Below, piece by piece: positions 1-9,504 of a stretch of 64,000 nt of DNA. The translations under genes and the position numbers were made by a program. Every line of letters starts with the position of its first letter. Position 1 is the first letter of the stretch. The notes beneath the pieces were generated by a model, which was not told where the DNA came from, did no database searches, and was given only the letters and a program-made list of their open reading frames with translations. Source of the stretch: Pseudomonas kermanshahensis (lineage in GTDB: Bacteria > Pseudomonadota > Gammaproteobacteria > Pseudomonadales > Pseudomonadaceae); NCBI RefSeq assembly GCF_014269205.2, contig NZ_JABWRY020000001.1, positions 2,294,001 to 2,358,000 on the forward strand, in the 5' to 3' direction.

Positions 1-562
1 CGACGGCGAGAAGCGGGCCATCGTCGCCGTCATCGATGTGCCCAGCCAGGCCTATGGCCGCCGCGAAGAGGCGCTGGGCATTCACCAGGCGCTGGCCGGT
101 GCGGTGCAGGCGTATGCCGAGGCGCGCTTGGCCGGGCACCCGGTGATTGGGCTGCTGGTCGGCAAGGCGATGTCTGGCGCCTTCCTCGCGCATGGCTATC
201 AAGCCCAGCGCCTGATCGCGTTGGACGACGCTGGGGTGATGGTGCACGCCATGGGCAAGGCCGCTGCCGCGCGCATTACATTGCGCAGCGTCGAAGCACT
301 GGAGGCCCTGGCCGCCGAAGTACCGCCGATGGCCTATGACCTCGACAGCTATGCCTCGCTGGGCTTGCTGTGGCGACGTCTTGGCGTGGACAACGCCGAG
401 ACGCCAAGTGCAGCCGACCTGGCCAAGGTACGTACCTGCCTGGCCGAAGCGGTGCGCGATATCGGCAACTCGACCGACCTGTCATCGCGGCTGGTGGGCG
501 AAAACCGGCGCGCCTCCCGCGAGGTGCGCGAACACTTGCGCCGTCAGTGGCAGGGGGCCTGA
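1..562 (+). CDS. mdcE: Malonate decarboxylase gamma subunit, 3' part
   Basis: This is the C-terminal part of MdcE; the gene begins before the window and the frame is open from base 2. MdcE, with MdcD, forms the carboxyltransferase-like component that decarboxylates malonyl-S-ACP to acetyl-S-ACP in the biotin-independent malonate decarboxylase. The visible sequence has the crotonase-like core (VAVIDVPSQAYGRREE, then GLLVGKAMSGAFLAHGYQA) and ends in a basic helical tail. The stop is one base from the start of mdcG, and mdcH and the MadLM transporter follow, which fixes the identity. Family assignment is from recognised sequence; the missing 5' part was not seen. Confidence 0.9.
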   Translation, partial: DGEKRAIVAVIDVPSQAYGRREEALGIHQALAGAVQAYAEARLAGHPVIGLLVGKAMSGAFLAHGYQAQRLIALDDAGVMVHAMGKAAAARITLRSVEALEALAAEVPPMAYDLDSYASLGLLWRRLGVDNAETPSAADLAKVRTCLAEAVRDIGNSTDLSSRLVGENRRASREVREHLRRQWQGA

Positions 563-563
563 G

Positions 564-1178
564 ATGAATAGCCCACGCGCGCACGACCTGCTGTGGGGGT
601 TGCCCCTTTGCGCGCTGCCTGAAGATGCCCCGCAGTGGGCGCATCAGGTGGTGGCAAGCGGTCAGCCTGTGGTGGTGCGCCGCGCCGCCTGCGCTGACGG
701 CTGGGTGGCGGTGGGCCTGCGCGGCCTGAGCCGGGATCAGCGGCTGGGCACACAGATGCGCCTGGCCGATATCCAACGCCTGCAAAGCCCTGAGGCCCTG
801 CGCTGGCGAGCACCGAGCCCGTGGCCTGCATTGCAGGCGTTGGCCTCGGTGGCCCCGGTGCTCGATACCACCGGGCTGGCTTGGGGGCCGACAGGTGGGG
901 TGGGGTACCAACTCGCCACCGAGACTGGCGTGTTGCACCTGGCCAGTGATCTGGACGTGGTCGTGCGCACGCCACACCCCCTGGCACGCACAAAAGCACG
1001 GGAACTGCTGGACATACTGGACTGCGCGCCATGCCGTATCGATGTGCAATTGGAAACACCGGCAGGTGCCGTGGCCCTGCGTGAGTGGGCCGGTGTTGCC
1101 CGCCGCGTACTACTCAAGTCGCCCCATGGCGCGCGCTTGGTGGCTGACCCCTGGGCTGCCTGGGGGTGTGCGGCATGA
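564..1178 (+). CDS. mdcG: Phosphoribosyl-dephospho-CoA transferase (holo-ACP synthase)
   Basis: The 204-residue protein attaches the 2'-(5''-triphosphoribosyl)-3'-dephospho-CoA prosthetic group to the MdcC acyl carrier protein, which makes malonate decarboxylase active. A nucleotidyltransferase-type motif is visible in the middle of the chain (ASDLDVVVRTP), with the paired acidic residues expected for metal binding. An N-terminal segment with HDLLWGLP is typical of MdcG. The ATG at 564 lies directly after the mdcE stop, and the 3' end overlaps mdcH by four bases (ATGA), so the genes should be translationally coupled. Length matches the family. Confidence 0.9.
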   Translation: MNSPRAHDLLWGLPLCALPEDAPQWAHQVVASGQPVVVRRAACADGWVAVGLRGLSRDQRLGTQMRLADIQRLQSPEALRWRAPSPWPALQALASVAPVLDTTGLAWGPTGGVGYQLATETGVLHLASDLDVVVRTPHPLARTKARELLDILDCAPCRIDVQLETPAGAVALREWAGVARRVLLKSPHGARLVADPWAAWGCAA

Positions 1179-2095
1179 GCAGCTTGTTCGCGTTCCCCGG
1201 CCAGGGTGCCCAGCAGGTAGGCATGTTGCACCGCTTGCCCGAGGGGGCCGGCCCACTGTTGGAGGAGGCCAGCGATACGCTGGGCCATCAGGTGCTGGGC
1301 CTGGACAGCGAGCAGGCATTGCAGAGCACCCGGGCCGTGCAGCTGTGCCTGCTGCTGACCGGGGTGGCCTGGGCGCGCCGACTGCTGCAGCAAAGTCCCG
1401 CCCCCGACTATGTGGCAGGGCTGTCGATAGGGGCGTATCCCGCCGCGGTCACGGCCGGTGCGCTGGCGTTCGCCGATGCCGTGCGCCTGGTTGCCCTGCG
1501 CGGTGAGTTGATGCAGCGCGCCTATCCGCAGGGGTATGGCATGACCGCGCTGAGTGGCCTGGACCTGGCCAGTGTCGAGCGCTTGCTGGTGGAGGCGGGC
1601 GGTGAGGTCTACATCGCCAACCTCAACAGCGAAAACCAGATCGTCATTGCCGGCAGCGAGGCGGCCATGGCTGCGGTGGCCCAACGCGCGCGCAGCCTGG
1701 GCCAGGGCGTCGCGCGGCGCCTGGCGGTCAGCGTGCCGTCCCATTGCCCACTGCTCGACGCCCCGGCTGCGGAACTGGCCGAGGCCTTTGCTGCGGTCGA
1801 ACTGCGAAGGCCCATCATCACCTACCTGAGCGGCAGCAGTGCACGGCCGATCCACGACCCGCAACGCTTGCGCGACGACCTGGCCGGCAACATGGCGCGG
1901 GTGGTGGACTGGCGTGCCACGTTGCGCAACGCCTATGAACGCGGGGTGCGCCTGCACTTGGAAATACCACCGGGCAGTGTGCTCAGCGGCCTGGCCCGCC
2001 AGGTGTTCGCCAATGGCCGCGTGGTAGCCATCGAGTCCACTCGGCTGGATAGCGTCGACGCCTTAATGCGTCAGGAGGTGGCCGGCAACCGATGA
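1175..2095 (+). CDS. mdcH: Malonyl-CoA:ACP transacylase of malonate decarboxylase
   Basis: The 306-residue acyltransferase charges the MdcC carrier protein with malonate from malonyl-CoA to start the decarboxylation cycle. The FabD-like fold is visible: FAFPGQGAQQVGM at the N-terminus, the nucleophile motif GLSIGAYPAA with Ser84, and the downstream catalytic histidine in VPSHCPLL. The family often has GHSxG where this protein has GLSIG, as is usual for MdcH. ATG 1175 overlaps the mdcG stop; an in-frame GTG at 1166 is possible but lacks the coupling geometry. Confidence 0.9.
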   Translation: MSSLFAFPGQGAQQVGMLHRLPEGAGPLLEEASDTLGHQVLGLDSEQALQSTRAVQLCLLLTGVAWARRLLQQSPAPDYVAGLSIGAYPAAVTAGALAFADAVRLVALRGELMQRAYPQGYGMTALSGLDLASVERLLVEAGGEVYIANLNSENQIVIAGSEAAMAAVAQRARSLGQGVARRLAVSVPSHCPLLDAPAAELAEAFAAVELRRPIITYLSGSSARPIHDPQRLRDDLAGNMARVVDWRATLRNAYERGVRLHLEIPPGSVLSGLARQVFANGRVVAIESTRLDSVDALMRQEVAGNR

Positions 2096-2157
2096 CCGTG
2101 CTGTGCAACGCGAAGGACAACAACAAGCAACTTCGACAACACCTGAGGACAACAACA

Positions 2158-2580
2158 ATGATTATTTATGGTGTGGCTCTGCTGGCAGTGTGCACGCTTG
2201 CCGGCGTTATCGTCGGCGACTTCCTGGGCGTGCTGCTGGGCGTCAAATCCAACGTGGGCGGGGTCGGTATTGCCATGATCCTGCTGATCTGTGCGCGGCT
2301 GTACATGCACCGCCACGGCGGCATGAGCAAGGAGTGCGAATTCGGCGTCGGCTTCTGGGGCGCGATGTACATTCCGGTGGTGGTGGCCATGGCGGCCCAG
2401 CAGAACGTGGTCACGGCCCTGCACGGCGGGCCGGTGGCGCTGCTGGCGGCTGTCGGCGCGGTACTGGTGTGTGGCGCGACCATCGCGCTGATCAGCCGCA
2501 GCCACCGCGGTGAACCCTTGCCCGCACTGGAGCCCACACCCGAAACACCTGGGCAGGTTGCCCCTGCAGGAGGGCGCTGA
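2158..2580 (+). CDS. madL: Malonate transporter MadL subunit
   Basis: This small (140 aa) inner-membrane protein forms, with MadM, the sodium-dependent malonate carrier. The sequence starts MIIYGVALLAVC, as is typical of MadL, and has about four hydrophobic segments. The start at 2158 is chosen because of that N-terminus and the purine-rich GAGGA at 2145-2149; the longer frame from 2092 adds an unrelated hydrophilic leader. It sits 62 bases after mdcH and two bases before madM, so it is part of the mdc operon and supplies substrate to the decarboxylase. Confidence 0.88.
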   Translation: MIIYGVALLAVCTLAGVIVGDFLGVLLGVKSNVGGVGIAMILLICARLYMHRHGGMSKECEFGVGFWGAMYIPVVVAMAAQQNVVTALHGGPVALLAAVGAVLVCGATIALISRSHRGEPLPALEPTPETPGQVAPAGGR

Positions 2581-2582
2581 TC

Positions 2583-3347
2583 ATGTGGCCGATCGTTGAC
2601 AATGCCTTGGAACACAACGGCCTGGTCACCGCGTTCGCGGTTGTCGGGGCGATCATGTGGTTGTCGGTACTGATGTCCAAATACCTGACGTTCGGCCGGG
2701 TGCACGGCTCGGCGATTGCCATCGTCATTGGGCTGGTGCTGGCCTGGGTTGGCGGTACCGTGACCGGCGGGCAAAAGGGCCTGGCGGACATGGCACTGTT
2801 CTCTGGCATCGGCCTGATGGGTGGGGCGATGCTGCGCGACTTCGCCATCGTCGCCACGGCCTTCGAAGTGCAGGCCACCGAGGCGCGCAAGGCCGGGATG
2901 ATTGGCGCCGTTGCGTTGCTGCTGGGCACGGTGCTGCCGTTTATCGTAGGTGCGGCGGTGGCCTATGCCTTCGGCTATCGCGATGCCGTAAGCATGACCA
3001 CCATTGGCGCGGGCGCGGTGACCTATATCGTCGGGCCGGTGACGGGGGCGGCGCTGGGTGCGAGCTCGGACGTGATGGCCTTGTCGATAGCCACCGGGTT
3101 GATCAAGGCCATCCTGGTGATGGTGTTCACCCCGGTGTCGGCCCGCCTGCTGGCCCTGGACAACCCGCGTTCGGCCATGGTGTTCGGTGGCTTGGCAGGG
3201 ACGGTGTCGGGGGTGACCGCAGGCTTGGCGGCCACGGACCGGCGGCTGGTGCCGTACGGCGCGCTGACCGCGACCTTCCATACCGGCTTGGGCTGCTTGA
3301 TGGGCCCTTCGATCCTGTATTTCTGCGTGCGCGGCTTGATCGGCTGA
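2583..3347 (+). CDS. madM: Malonate transporter MadM subunit
   Basis: This 254-residue polytopic inner-membrane protein is the larger subunit of the MadLM malonate:Na+ carrier. Hydrophobic segments cover most of the chain, with glycine-rich loops (GLMGGAMLRDFAIVATAFEVQ; GAGAVTYIVGPVTGAALGASS) typical of the family. It directly follows madL, and its stop is followed by a REP-type repeat that marks the end of the malonate operon. It would bring malonate into the cytoplasm for the MdcACDE complex. Confidence 0.9.
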   Translation: MWPIVDNALEHNGLVTAFAVVGAIMWLSVLMSKYLTFGRVHGSAIAIVIGLVLAWVGGTVTGGQKGLADMALFSGIGLMGGAMLRDFAIVATAFEVQATEARKAGMIGAVALLLGTVLPFIVGAAVAYAFGYRDAVSMTTIGAGAVTYIVGPVTGAALGASSDVMALSIATGLIKAILVMVFTPVSARLLALDNPRSAMVFGGLAGTVSGVTAGLAATDRRLVPYGALTATFHTGLGCLMGPSILYFCVRGLIG

Positions 3348-3366
3348 CCCACCCTTCACGCCCTCT

Positions 3367-3463
3367 GTGTAGGAGCAGCCTTGCGCTGCGAAGAGGCCCT
3401 TACTAGCGGCGACTATCTACGGTGTTGTCACCGACCTCTTCCCAGCACAGGGCTGCCCCTACC
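3367..3463. repeat. REP pair after madM, degenerate right arm
   Basis: The left arm begins TGTAGGAGCAGCCTTGCG and continues with CTGCGAAGAGG. About 30 bases later a degraded inverted copy appears (ACCTCTTCCCAGCACAGGG, then CTGCCCCTACC). This is the same P. putida REP family as at 12877, 33547 and 63622. It lies between the malonate and oxidase operons and could cap the madM transcript. Confidence 0.8.
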
Positions 3464-3472
3464 CGCAGCCCC

Positions 3473-3490
3473 ATCCCCCGAATCGGGGAA
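3473..3490 (+). promoter_or_regulatory. Candidate upstream activator site of the oxidase operon
   Basis: The dyad ATCCCC-N6-GGGGAA matches 11 of 12 arm positions of two perfect TTCCCC-N6-GGGGAA sites at 15177 and 15221. A further GGGGAA half-site follows at 3498-3503. Its centre lies about 107 bases upstream of the start point predicted from the sigma-54 promoter at 3564. That is the usual distance for an NtrC-type activator. In P. putida GB-1, MnxR is such an activator and is required for Mn oxidation; assigning this site to MnxR is inference. Confidence 0.55.
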
Positions 3491-3563
3491 AAGCGCTGGG
3501 GAATCCTCCCCAATCTGTTTCGGTTAGCCCTGTAACTCACCAAAAAATATAACAATTCTCATC

Positions 3564-3579
3564 TGGCATATACCTTGCT
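3564..3579 (+). promoter_or_regulatory. Sigma-54 promoter of the multicopper oxidase operon
   Basis: The sequence is TGGCATATACCTTGCT. It has the -24 GG and -12 GC with exactly ten bases between them and keeps TGGCA and TTGCT of the RpoN consensus. Transcription would start near 3590, giving an untranslated leader of about 29 bases that contains the GGAGG (3608-3612) of the oxidase gene. Confidence 0.75.
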
Positions 3580-3618
3580 CAACCTCCACGCAGAGACCCT
3601 GTGTTCCGGAGGTGCAGC

Positions 3619-6600
3619 ATGTCGACCCCGCTCAAAGGCCCCGTCCTGTCATCCCTTGTCCTGGCCCTGCTCGGCTGGGAAGCGACCAGCGAGGCAGCTG
3701 TGCAGTGCCAGCGCACCCTGGTTGCCAATGTGGTCGCACTGGACCAGCCGCTGATGTTCAACCGCCTTGGCGCGCAAAACGCCAATGGCATGATGTTCGC
3801 CCTGCGCGAAGATGTCGTGGACGAGCACCAGGTCCCGCTTGGCAAAGGCGGAGCCGCAGTGCCTGGCAAAGTCACCTTGCGCCCGGACAAACGCCCACGG
3901 CCAATCGTCTTGCGGGTCGCTGCCGGTGACTGCCTGACCGTCAACCTGACCAACCTGCTGGCCTACCAGGCCAACCCAAACAAGCACGGTATCGACCACG
4001 AAGAAAACGAGGCCGAAGGTGAGGAAGAAGAAGGGCCGGAAACCGAATTCGAGAATGAAGGCGGTGAGCACTTCGTTGCGGATGAGCAAGTCAGCGACCG
4101 CCACGTAGGTTTCCAGGTCAACGGCATGCAAGCCGTCAACAGCATTGGCGACATCGCCGCCAACACCGGCCGCAATGGCAACTTCCTGGTGTCGCCGGGC
4201 AACACCCGCAGTTACACCCTGTACGCCGAACGCGAAGGGGCCTTCGCCGCAACCAGCCAAGGCGCGACCTTCGGCGGCCAGGGCGGAGCCGGCAACGTTG
4301 CCAACGGCTTGTTCGGCCAGGTGGTGGTGGTGCCCAAAGGCGGGCGCACCTTCCGTAACACCCTGACCGAAGAAGAAATGCGCCTGGCCACCACCGGCCG
4401 CACCCCCACAGGCCAACCTGTCATCGATTACCAGGCCCGTTACCCGCAGGCAGAGCCGTGGATCACCGAAGGCAAGGCCGGCAAGCCGATCATCGCGATG
4501 GTCGATGGCAACGAGATTCTCAACAGCGAGACCGATGCCATCGTCATGGGCCCCAACCCAGACGGCAGCTTCCCCCGCTCGACCTACCCACTGGAGAGCG
4601 TCAACAAGCGCAACCCGGCGCTGCCCAACCGGCTGGATGCGTTCCGTGATTTCGCCTCGCAGTTCGCCGACGAAGTGGCCGGCACCCAGGCCTTCCCCGG
4701 CTACTGGGCCGACCCGATCATGGGCCACGTGCTGGAGCCGACCCGCGATTCGTTCATGATCAACTACGGCTCGGGCGGCATGGGCGCCGAGGTGGTGGCC
4801 AACCGACTGGGCGTGGGCCCGATGCATGACTGCCTGTCGTGCGCCTACGAGGAGTTCTTCCTCAGTGCGCACACCGTGGGCGATATCGGCACGCTGGTGG
4901 ACGTGCCAGCCAACGTCGGCCTGGAGAACATCCGCCCCGGCGAAACCCCACCGGCTAATGCCGTGGGCGTCAAGGCCAGCATGGCCCTGTACCCGTCGGA
5001 GCCGGCCAACGTCCACCACAGCTACATTGGCGACTTCACCAAGTTCCGTAATACGCACAATGGTCATGAGCAGCACATCTTCCACTTGCACGGCCACCAG
5101 TGGCTGTTCAACCCTAACGACGACAACTCCGATTACGTGGACGCCCAAGGCATCGGCCCGGGCATCGGGTACACCTACGAGATCGCCAACGGCGGCTCTG
5201 GCAACCGTAACCGCGTAGCCGGCGATGCCATCTATCACTGCCATTTCTACCCGCACTTCGCCCAAGGCATGTGGGCCATGTGGCGGGTGCACGACGTGTT
5301 CGAGGAAGGTACCCGGCTGGAGGTCAGTGGCCAGGATGCAAACGGCTTCCACAGCACGCCGTTTGCCCTGCGCAGTGGCAAGCCAGCCGTCGGCGCACGG
5401 GCATTGCCGGACGGTGAAATCATTGCCGGTACGCCGATCCCCGCCATCGTCCCGCTGCCGGGCAAAGCCATGGCGCCGATGCCGGGCAAAGTGGTCGTGG
5501 TGCCTAAGCTTGCAGAGCAGTGGGTGGCCGCAAACGAGCAGGACGATGATGAAGAGGAAGAAGAGGGCGACGATGACCATGGCCACGGGGCAGCTGCGCC
5601 CAAGGCTGTCGGCTCCTTGGCCCTGGTCGACCGTAGCGAAACCAACCGCAACGCCGACGGCACCTTGAAAAACCCAGGCTACCCGTTCTGGATCGGAGGC
5701 ATGGAAAGCAGCGTCGGCCAGCGCCCACCGACCCCGCCGCTGGACATGCTCGACCCTGCGCTTGCCCAGCAACTGAAGAACAGCGGCAATGCCCTGTGGG
5801 CCAACCTGGACCCCAACCAGGTCGATGGCTGGGATGGTGGCCTGGGCCGGCACGCGCTGGATGGCATCTCGGCAGGTGGCGAAGCACTGACCACCACCAC
5901 CAAGCTGGACTTCTCCAAGGTGGTGCATAAAGCCAAGCCGATCTACCTGCCGGAAGAGGGCACCGAAGTCGAACAGGCGGCCATGAAGTTTCACGCCAAG
6001 GCTGAGCACCCCAGCTATGCGCTGATGCCGGGCAGCCAGCCGGTGGCGCGCAACTTCCGCACCAATGGCGCCTTGCCGACGGCTGGGGCACCGTTCTTTG
6101 AACCGTGCATGGACGACCGCGGCAAGCGCCTTACCCAGACCTCGGGCATAGGCGAGTTCGCCAGCGGTGAAAGCCTGACCGGCATGAGCTTCCGGGGTGC
6201 GTCTGCCTTCACCGCCGACCGCCCACGCATCTATAAAGGCGCCAACATACAGTTTGATGCGGTCTACAACAAAGTCGGCTACCACTTCCCGCAGGCGCGC
6301 ATCATTGCCCTCTGGGAAGACGCTTGGCCAGTGATCACCAAGCAGCGCCCACCCGAGCCGCTGGTGATGCGCATGAACACCTTCGATTGCACCATGTACC
6401 AGCACACCAACCTGATCCCGTCCATTTATGAGATGGACGACTACCAGGTGCGCACCCCAACCGACGTGATTGGCCAGCACATCCACCTGCCCAAGTGGGA
6501 CCTCACCGCGGCCGATGGTTCTGCCAACGGCTGGAACTACGAGGACGGCATTCTTTCACCCGGCAGCGTGGTCGAGCGCGTGCATGCCATTCGCGCCTAC

Positions 6601-9486
6601 AACGGTTGCACCGAAGGCGATAGCCGAGACGGCACCGCCGCCTGCCCAAGCGCCAAGCAGCACCCGTACTTCGGGCGCTTTGGCCGGGCCGACTGGCTGG
6701 GCGCGCGTACCGCCATGCAGCGTTGGTTCGCCGACCCTGTGGTCAACGTGCACAACGTCGACCGCGGCCTGGGCACCATCTTCACCCACGACCACCTTGG
6801 CCCATCGACCCACCAGCAACTGGGCCTGTACGCCACGGTACTGGCCGAACCTGCCGGCTCCACCTGGTACCACGCCGAAACCGGCGAGCAGCTGTACAAC
6901 CCGGCTGCGCGCCAGGACGGTGGCCCAACCTCGTGGCAAGCAGTGATCAAGACCGGTGACCACGATGGCGACGGCAAAAACGACAGCTACCGTGAGTTCT
7001 TCCTCGAGTACAGCGACTTCCAGCATGCCTATGAAGCCGGCGTGTACGTGGGCGCAGGGCCGGACGGTATTCCCAATGGCCAGTCGTACCCGGCCACGGC
7101 CGACAGCTTCCGCTACGCCATCAACCCACCGGTCCGGCAGAAAGCCTCGTCGCTGCTCGAATCGGTGGTCGAGTCGCGCGGTGGCCTGAGCCCTGGCTGC
7201 CCAAGCCGGCCGTGCCCACAAGCCATTTCGGTGGATGACCCAGGCATGTTCGTCGTCAACTACCGTAACGAACCGCTGGCCCTGCGCGTGTTCGACCCCA
7301 ACAAAGTGGCCCCGGACGGCAAACGCGGCATGCAGGCCGACGGCCTGGGCGGTGACCTGAGCTATGCCTTGCAGAGCCGCACCGACCGTGCCATCCCAGC
7401 GATGAACATGGCGCCTTCGGCGATCACTTCGGCGGTCGGCCCAACCGGTGGCACCACGGTGTTCCCGCCGCACATCAACACCGCCGGTAGCGAGCCCGGT
7501 GACCCGTTCACGCCGCTGCTGCGCACCTACTCGGGTGATAACGTGCGCTTGCGCATGCATGCCGGTGGCCATGAAGAGGAGCACAACGTCACGCTGCACG
7601 GCGTCAAGTGGCTGCAGAATGGCTCGGGCTTCGGCAGCAGCTCCAACTCGGGGTGGAAGGCATCGCAGATGATCGGCATCTCCGAGCAGCTGGGCTTCAT
7701 GGCGCCGGTGTCGATGATTTCCAGCGCTGCGGCCACCAATGGCGACTACTTGTACTCGCTGGACGCGGCACTGGAAGGCTACTGGAACGGCATCTGGGGC
7801 ATCATGCGCAACTACACCACCTTGCGCCCGGACCTGTTCCCGCTGTCGAACAACCCGCAGCCGGTGGCCATGCGCAACACCGTAAACTTTGATGGCATCT
7901 GCCCAAAAACCACCACCAACGCCAATGGCATTGGTACCCGCGCCACGGTCAAGCGCAGCTACGAGATCGTTGCCGCACTGGCCAACGACATTCTGGAGAA
8001 CCGCCACGGGGTCAGCATCACCGACCCGGCCGGCGTCGGCCAGCATGTCGGTGGGCCGCTCAAGCCTGGCGGTGGCACGCTGGTGTTCAACAGCCGCAAG
8101 ACCAGCATCCCGCAGGTGACCGTGGTGGATGAGGAGGACGGCACCACCTTCACCGTTGGCGGCCACAGCGCACCACTGCACGACCCGACCGCGGTGCTGT
8201 ATGTGCGCAAGGCAGACCTGGACGCGACCACAGGCAAGCTCAAACCCGGCGTGCCGGTAGAGCCCCTGGTGCTGCGCGCCAATGCCGGCGACTGTATCAG
8301 TATCACCCTGGAAAACCGCCTGCCGCTGGTGATGCCCGACCTGCCAAGCACGGCCGTGATGCAGAACGTGGTCAAGCGTGACCGTAATGGCAGTGAAGGC
8401 TCCACGGCGTTCAACAACAACCTGATGCGGCCGTCCAGCCATGTTGGCCTGCACGCACAGCTGCTGGCCTACGACATCACCAAGTCCGATGGTGCCAACG
8501 TCGGCCTCAACCCGGTGCAGACCGTGCCGCCGCGTGCCGGCAACAGCGGTGCCTACCCAAGCAAGGTGTACCAGTACTACGCCGGGCACCTGGAGCGTGA
8601 AGGCAAGCCGGTGCTGCAACTGGGCCGCACGGTGGACAACATCAACACCACGGCGATCGAATTCGGCGGCCTGAACCTGACCCCGTCCGATTTCATCAAG
8701 CAGCCGCAAAAAGGCCTGGTGGGCGCCATGAGCATCCTGCCGCAAACCGCCACCTTCACCGAGGACACCGCAAGCCGTGCTCAGGCCACGGTAAAAGTCA
8801 GCGGGCAGCCGGACTACCGCGACTTCGTCACGGTGTGGCAGCGCTCGATGAACATGCGCTGGGCTGACGGCCGCCCCGTGGAAGGTATCGCTACTGAAGG
8901 CAATGGCGTGCCGGGCGATCCGAAGGACAACGGTAACATGGCCATGAACTACAAGACCGAACCGCTGTGGTTGCGCTTTGGCATGGCGCCGGACGCACCG
9001 TTCGGCCACGCCGACGGCAATGGCTTCGCCGATGTGCCAAACGCCCACATGGCCTACAGCAACGCCCTGGTCGGTGGCGACCCGCAGACGCCCGTGCTCT
9101 GGGCCAAGCCTGGCCAGCCGGCACGCAGCCATGTGCTGATGCCCAGCGGTGGCAGCCGCGGCATCACTTACCAGCTGGACGGGCACCTGTGGCCACTGCA
9201 CGCCTACCAGGCCGAGAAGAACGACGCCGATGGTTACCCGATGAACCTGCCAGGCATCGGCTCGGTGCGCTTCGGCTTCAACCCGATGTCGATCTACATC
9301 GGGGCCCAGGAAAGCGTACTGCCAGCGGCGCACTTCAGCTTCATGTTGCCCAGCGCGGGTGGTGCCAACGCGGTGCCGGGGGACTACCTATTCCGCGACT
9401 ATGCCGCCTACGGCAACCTCTCGGGGCTGTGGGGGATTTTGCGGGTCAGCAACGAAGCGCCGCCCGCAACGGCTGCGCCACAATAA
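3619..9486 (+). CDS. mnxG: Giant multicopper oxidase, Mn(II)-oxidase type (MnxG/McoA class)
   Basis: This 1955-residue secreted multicopper oxidase would oxidise Mn(II) to Mn(III)/(IV) oxide at the cell surface. It has a Sec signal peptide (residues 1 to about 33). Copper-ligand motifs include HLHGH (489-493) and HCH followed by a distal H and M (540-542 onwards), plus further His pairs at 954/956 and 1057/1059 in a second set of cupredoxin domains. Two strongly acidic inserts occur (about 130-155 and 635-655), and a Ca-binding-like DxDxDxxD loop lies near 1114-1125. ATG 3619 is preceded by GGAGG at six bases; an upstream GTG at 3601 lacks this. P. putida GB-1 has two such enzymes, MnxG and the MofA-like McoA. 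The class is secure, but choosing between these two symbols is not. Confidence 0.8.
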   Translation: MSTPLKGPVLSSLVLALLGWEATSEAAVQCQRTLVANVVALDQPLMFNRLGAQNANGMMFALREDVVDEHQVPLGKGGAAVPGKVTLRPDKRPRPIVLRVAAGDCLTVNLTNLLAYQANPNKHGIDHEENEAEGEEEEGPETEFENEGGEHFVADEQVSDRHVGFQVNGMQAVNSIGDIAANTGRNGNFLVSPGNTRSYTLYAEREGAFAATSQGATFGGQGGAGNVANGLFGQVVVVPKGGRTFRNTLTEEEMRLATTGRTPTGQPVIDYQARYPQAEPWITEGKAGKPIIAMVDGNEILNSETDAIVMGPNPDGSFPRSTYPLESVNKRNPALPNRLDAFRDFASQFADEVAGTQAFPGYWADPIMGHVLEPTRDSFMINYGSGGMGAEVVANRLGVGPMHDCLSCAYEEFFLSAHTVGDIGTLVDVPANVGLENIRPGETPPANAVGVKASMALYPSEPANVHHSYIGDFTKFRNTHNGHEQHIFHLHGHQWLFNPNDDNSDYVDAQGIGPGIGYTYEIANGGSGNRNRVAGDAIYHCHFYPHFAQGMWAMWRVHDVFEEGTRLEVSGQDANGFHSTPFALRSGKPAVGARALPDGEIIAGTPIPAIVPLPGKAMAPMPGKVVVVPKLAEQWVAANEQDDDEEEEEGDDDHGHGAAAPKAVGSLALVDRSETNRNADGTLKNPGYPFWIGGMESSVGQRPPTPPLDMLDPALAQQLKNSGNALWANLDPNQVDGWDGGLGRHALDGISAGGEALTTTTKLDFSKVVHKAKPIYLPEEGTEVEQAAMKFHAKAEHPSYALMPGSQPVARNFRTNGALPTAGAPFFEPCMDDRGKRLTQTSGIGEFASGESLTGMSFRGASAFTADRPRIYKGANIQFDAVYNKVGYHFPQARIIALWEDAWPVITKQRPPEPLVMRMNTFDCTMYQHTNLIPSIYEMDDYQVRTPTDVIGQHIHLPKWDLTAADGSANGWNYEDGILSPGSVVERVHAIRAYNGCTEGDSRDGTAACPSAKQHPYFGRFGRADWLGARTAMQRWFADPVVNVHNVDRGLGTIFTHDHLGPSTHQQLGLYATVLAEPAGSTWYHAETGEQLYNPAARQDGGPTSWQAVIKTGDHDGDGKNDSYREFFLEYSDFQHAYEAGVYVGAGPDGIPNGQSYPATADSFRYAINPPVRQKASSLLESVVESRGGLSPGCPSRPCPQAISVDDPGMFVVNYRNEPLALRVFDPNKVAPDGKRGMQADGLGGDLSYALQSRTDRAIPAMNMAPSAITSAVGPTGGTTVFPPHINTAGSEPGDPFTPLLRTYSGDNVRLRMHAGGHEEEHNVTLHGVKWLQNGSGFGSSSNSGWKASQMIGISEQLGFMAPVSMISSAAATNGDYLYSLDAALEGYWNGIWGIMRNYTTLRPDLFPLSNNPQPVAMRNTVNFDGICPKTTTNANGIGTRATVKRSYEIVAALANDILENRHGVSITDPAGVGQHVGGPLKPGGGTLVFNSRKTSIPQVTVVDEEDGTTFTVGGHSAPLHDPTAVLYVRKADLDATTGKLKPGVPVEPLVLRANAGDCISITLENRLPLVMPDLPSTAVMQNVVKRDRNGSEGSTAFNNNLMRPSSHVGLHAQLLAYDITKSDGANVGLNPVQTVPPRAGNSGAYPSKVYQYYAGHLEREGKPVLQLGRTVDNINTTAIEFGGLNLTPSDFIKQPQKGLVGAMSILPQTATFTEDTASRAQATVKVSGQPDYRDFVTVWQRSMNMRWADGRPVEGIATEGNGVPGDPKDNGNMAMNYKTEPLWLRFGMAPDAPFGHADGNGFADVPNAHMAYSNALVGGDPQTPVLWAKPGQPARSHVLMPSGGSRGITYQLDGHLWPLHAYQAEKNDADGYPMNLPGIGSVRFGFNPMSIYIGAQESVLPAAHFSFMLPSAGGANAVPGDYLFRDYAAYGNLSGLWGILRVSNEAPPATAAPQ

Positions 9487-9504
9487 CGACACTGGAGTGC
9501 GAGC

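Noticed and set aside
3649..9333. Very long open frames on the minus strand opposite the oxidase gene
   Set aside because: They follow the antisense of GC-rich codons, lack start signals and familiar domains, and the plus-strand gene has signal peptide and copper motifs. They are shadows.
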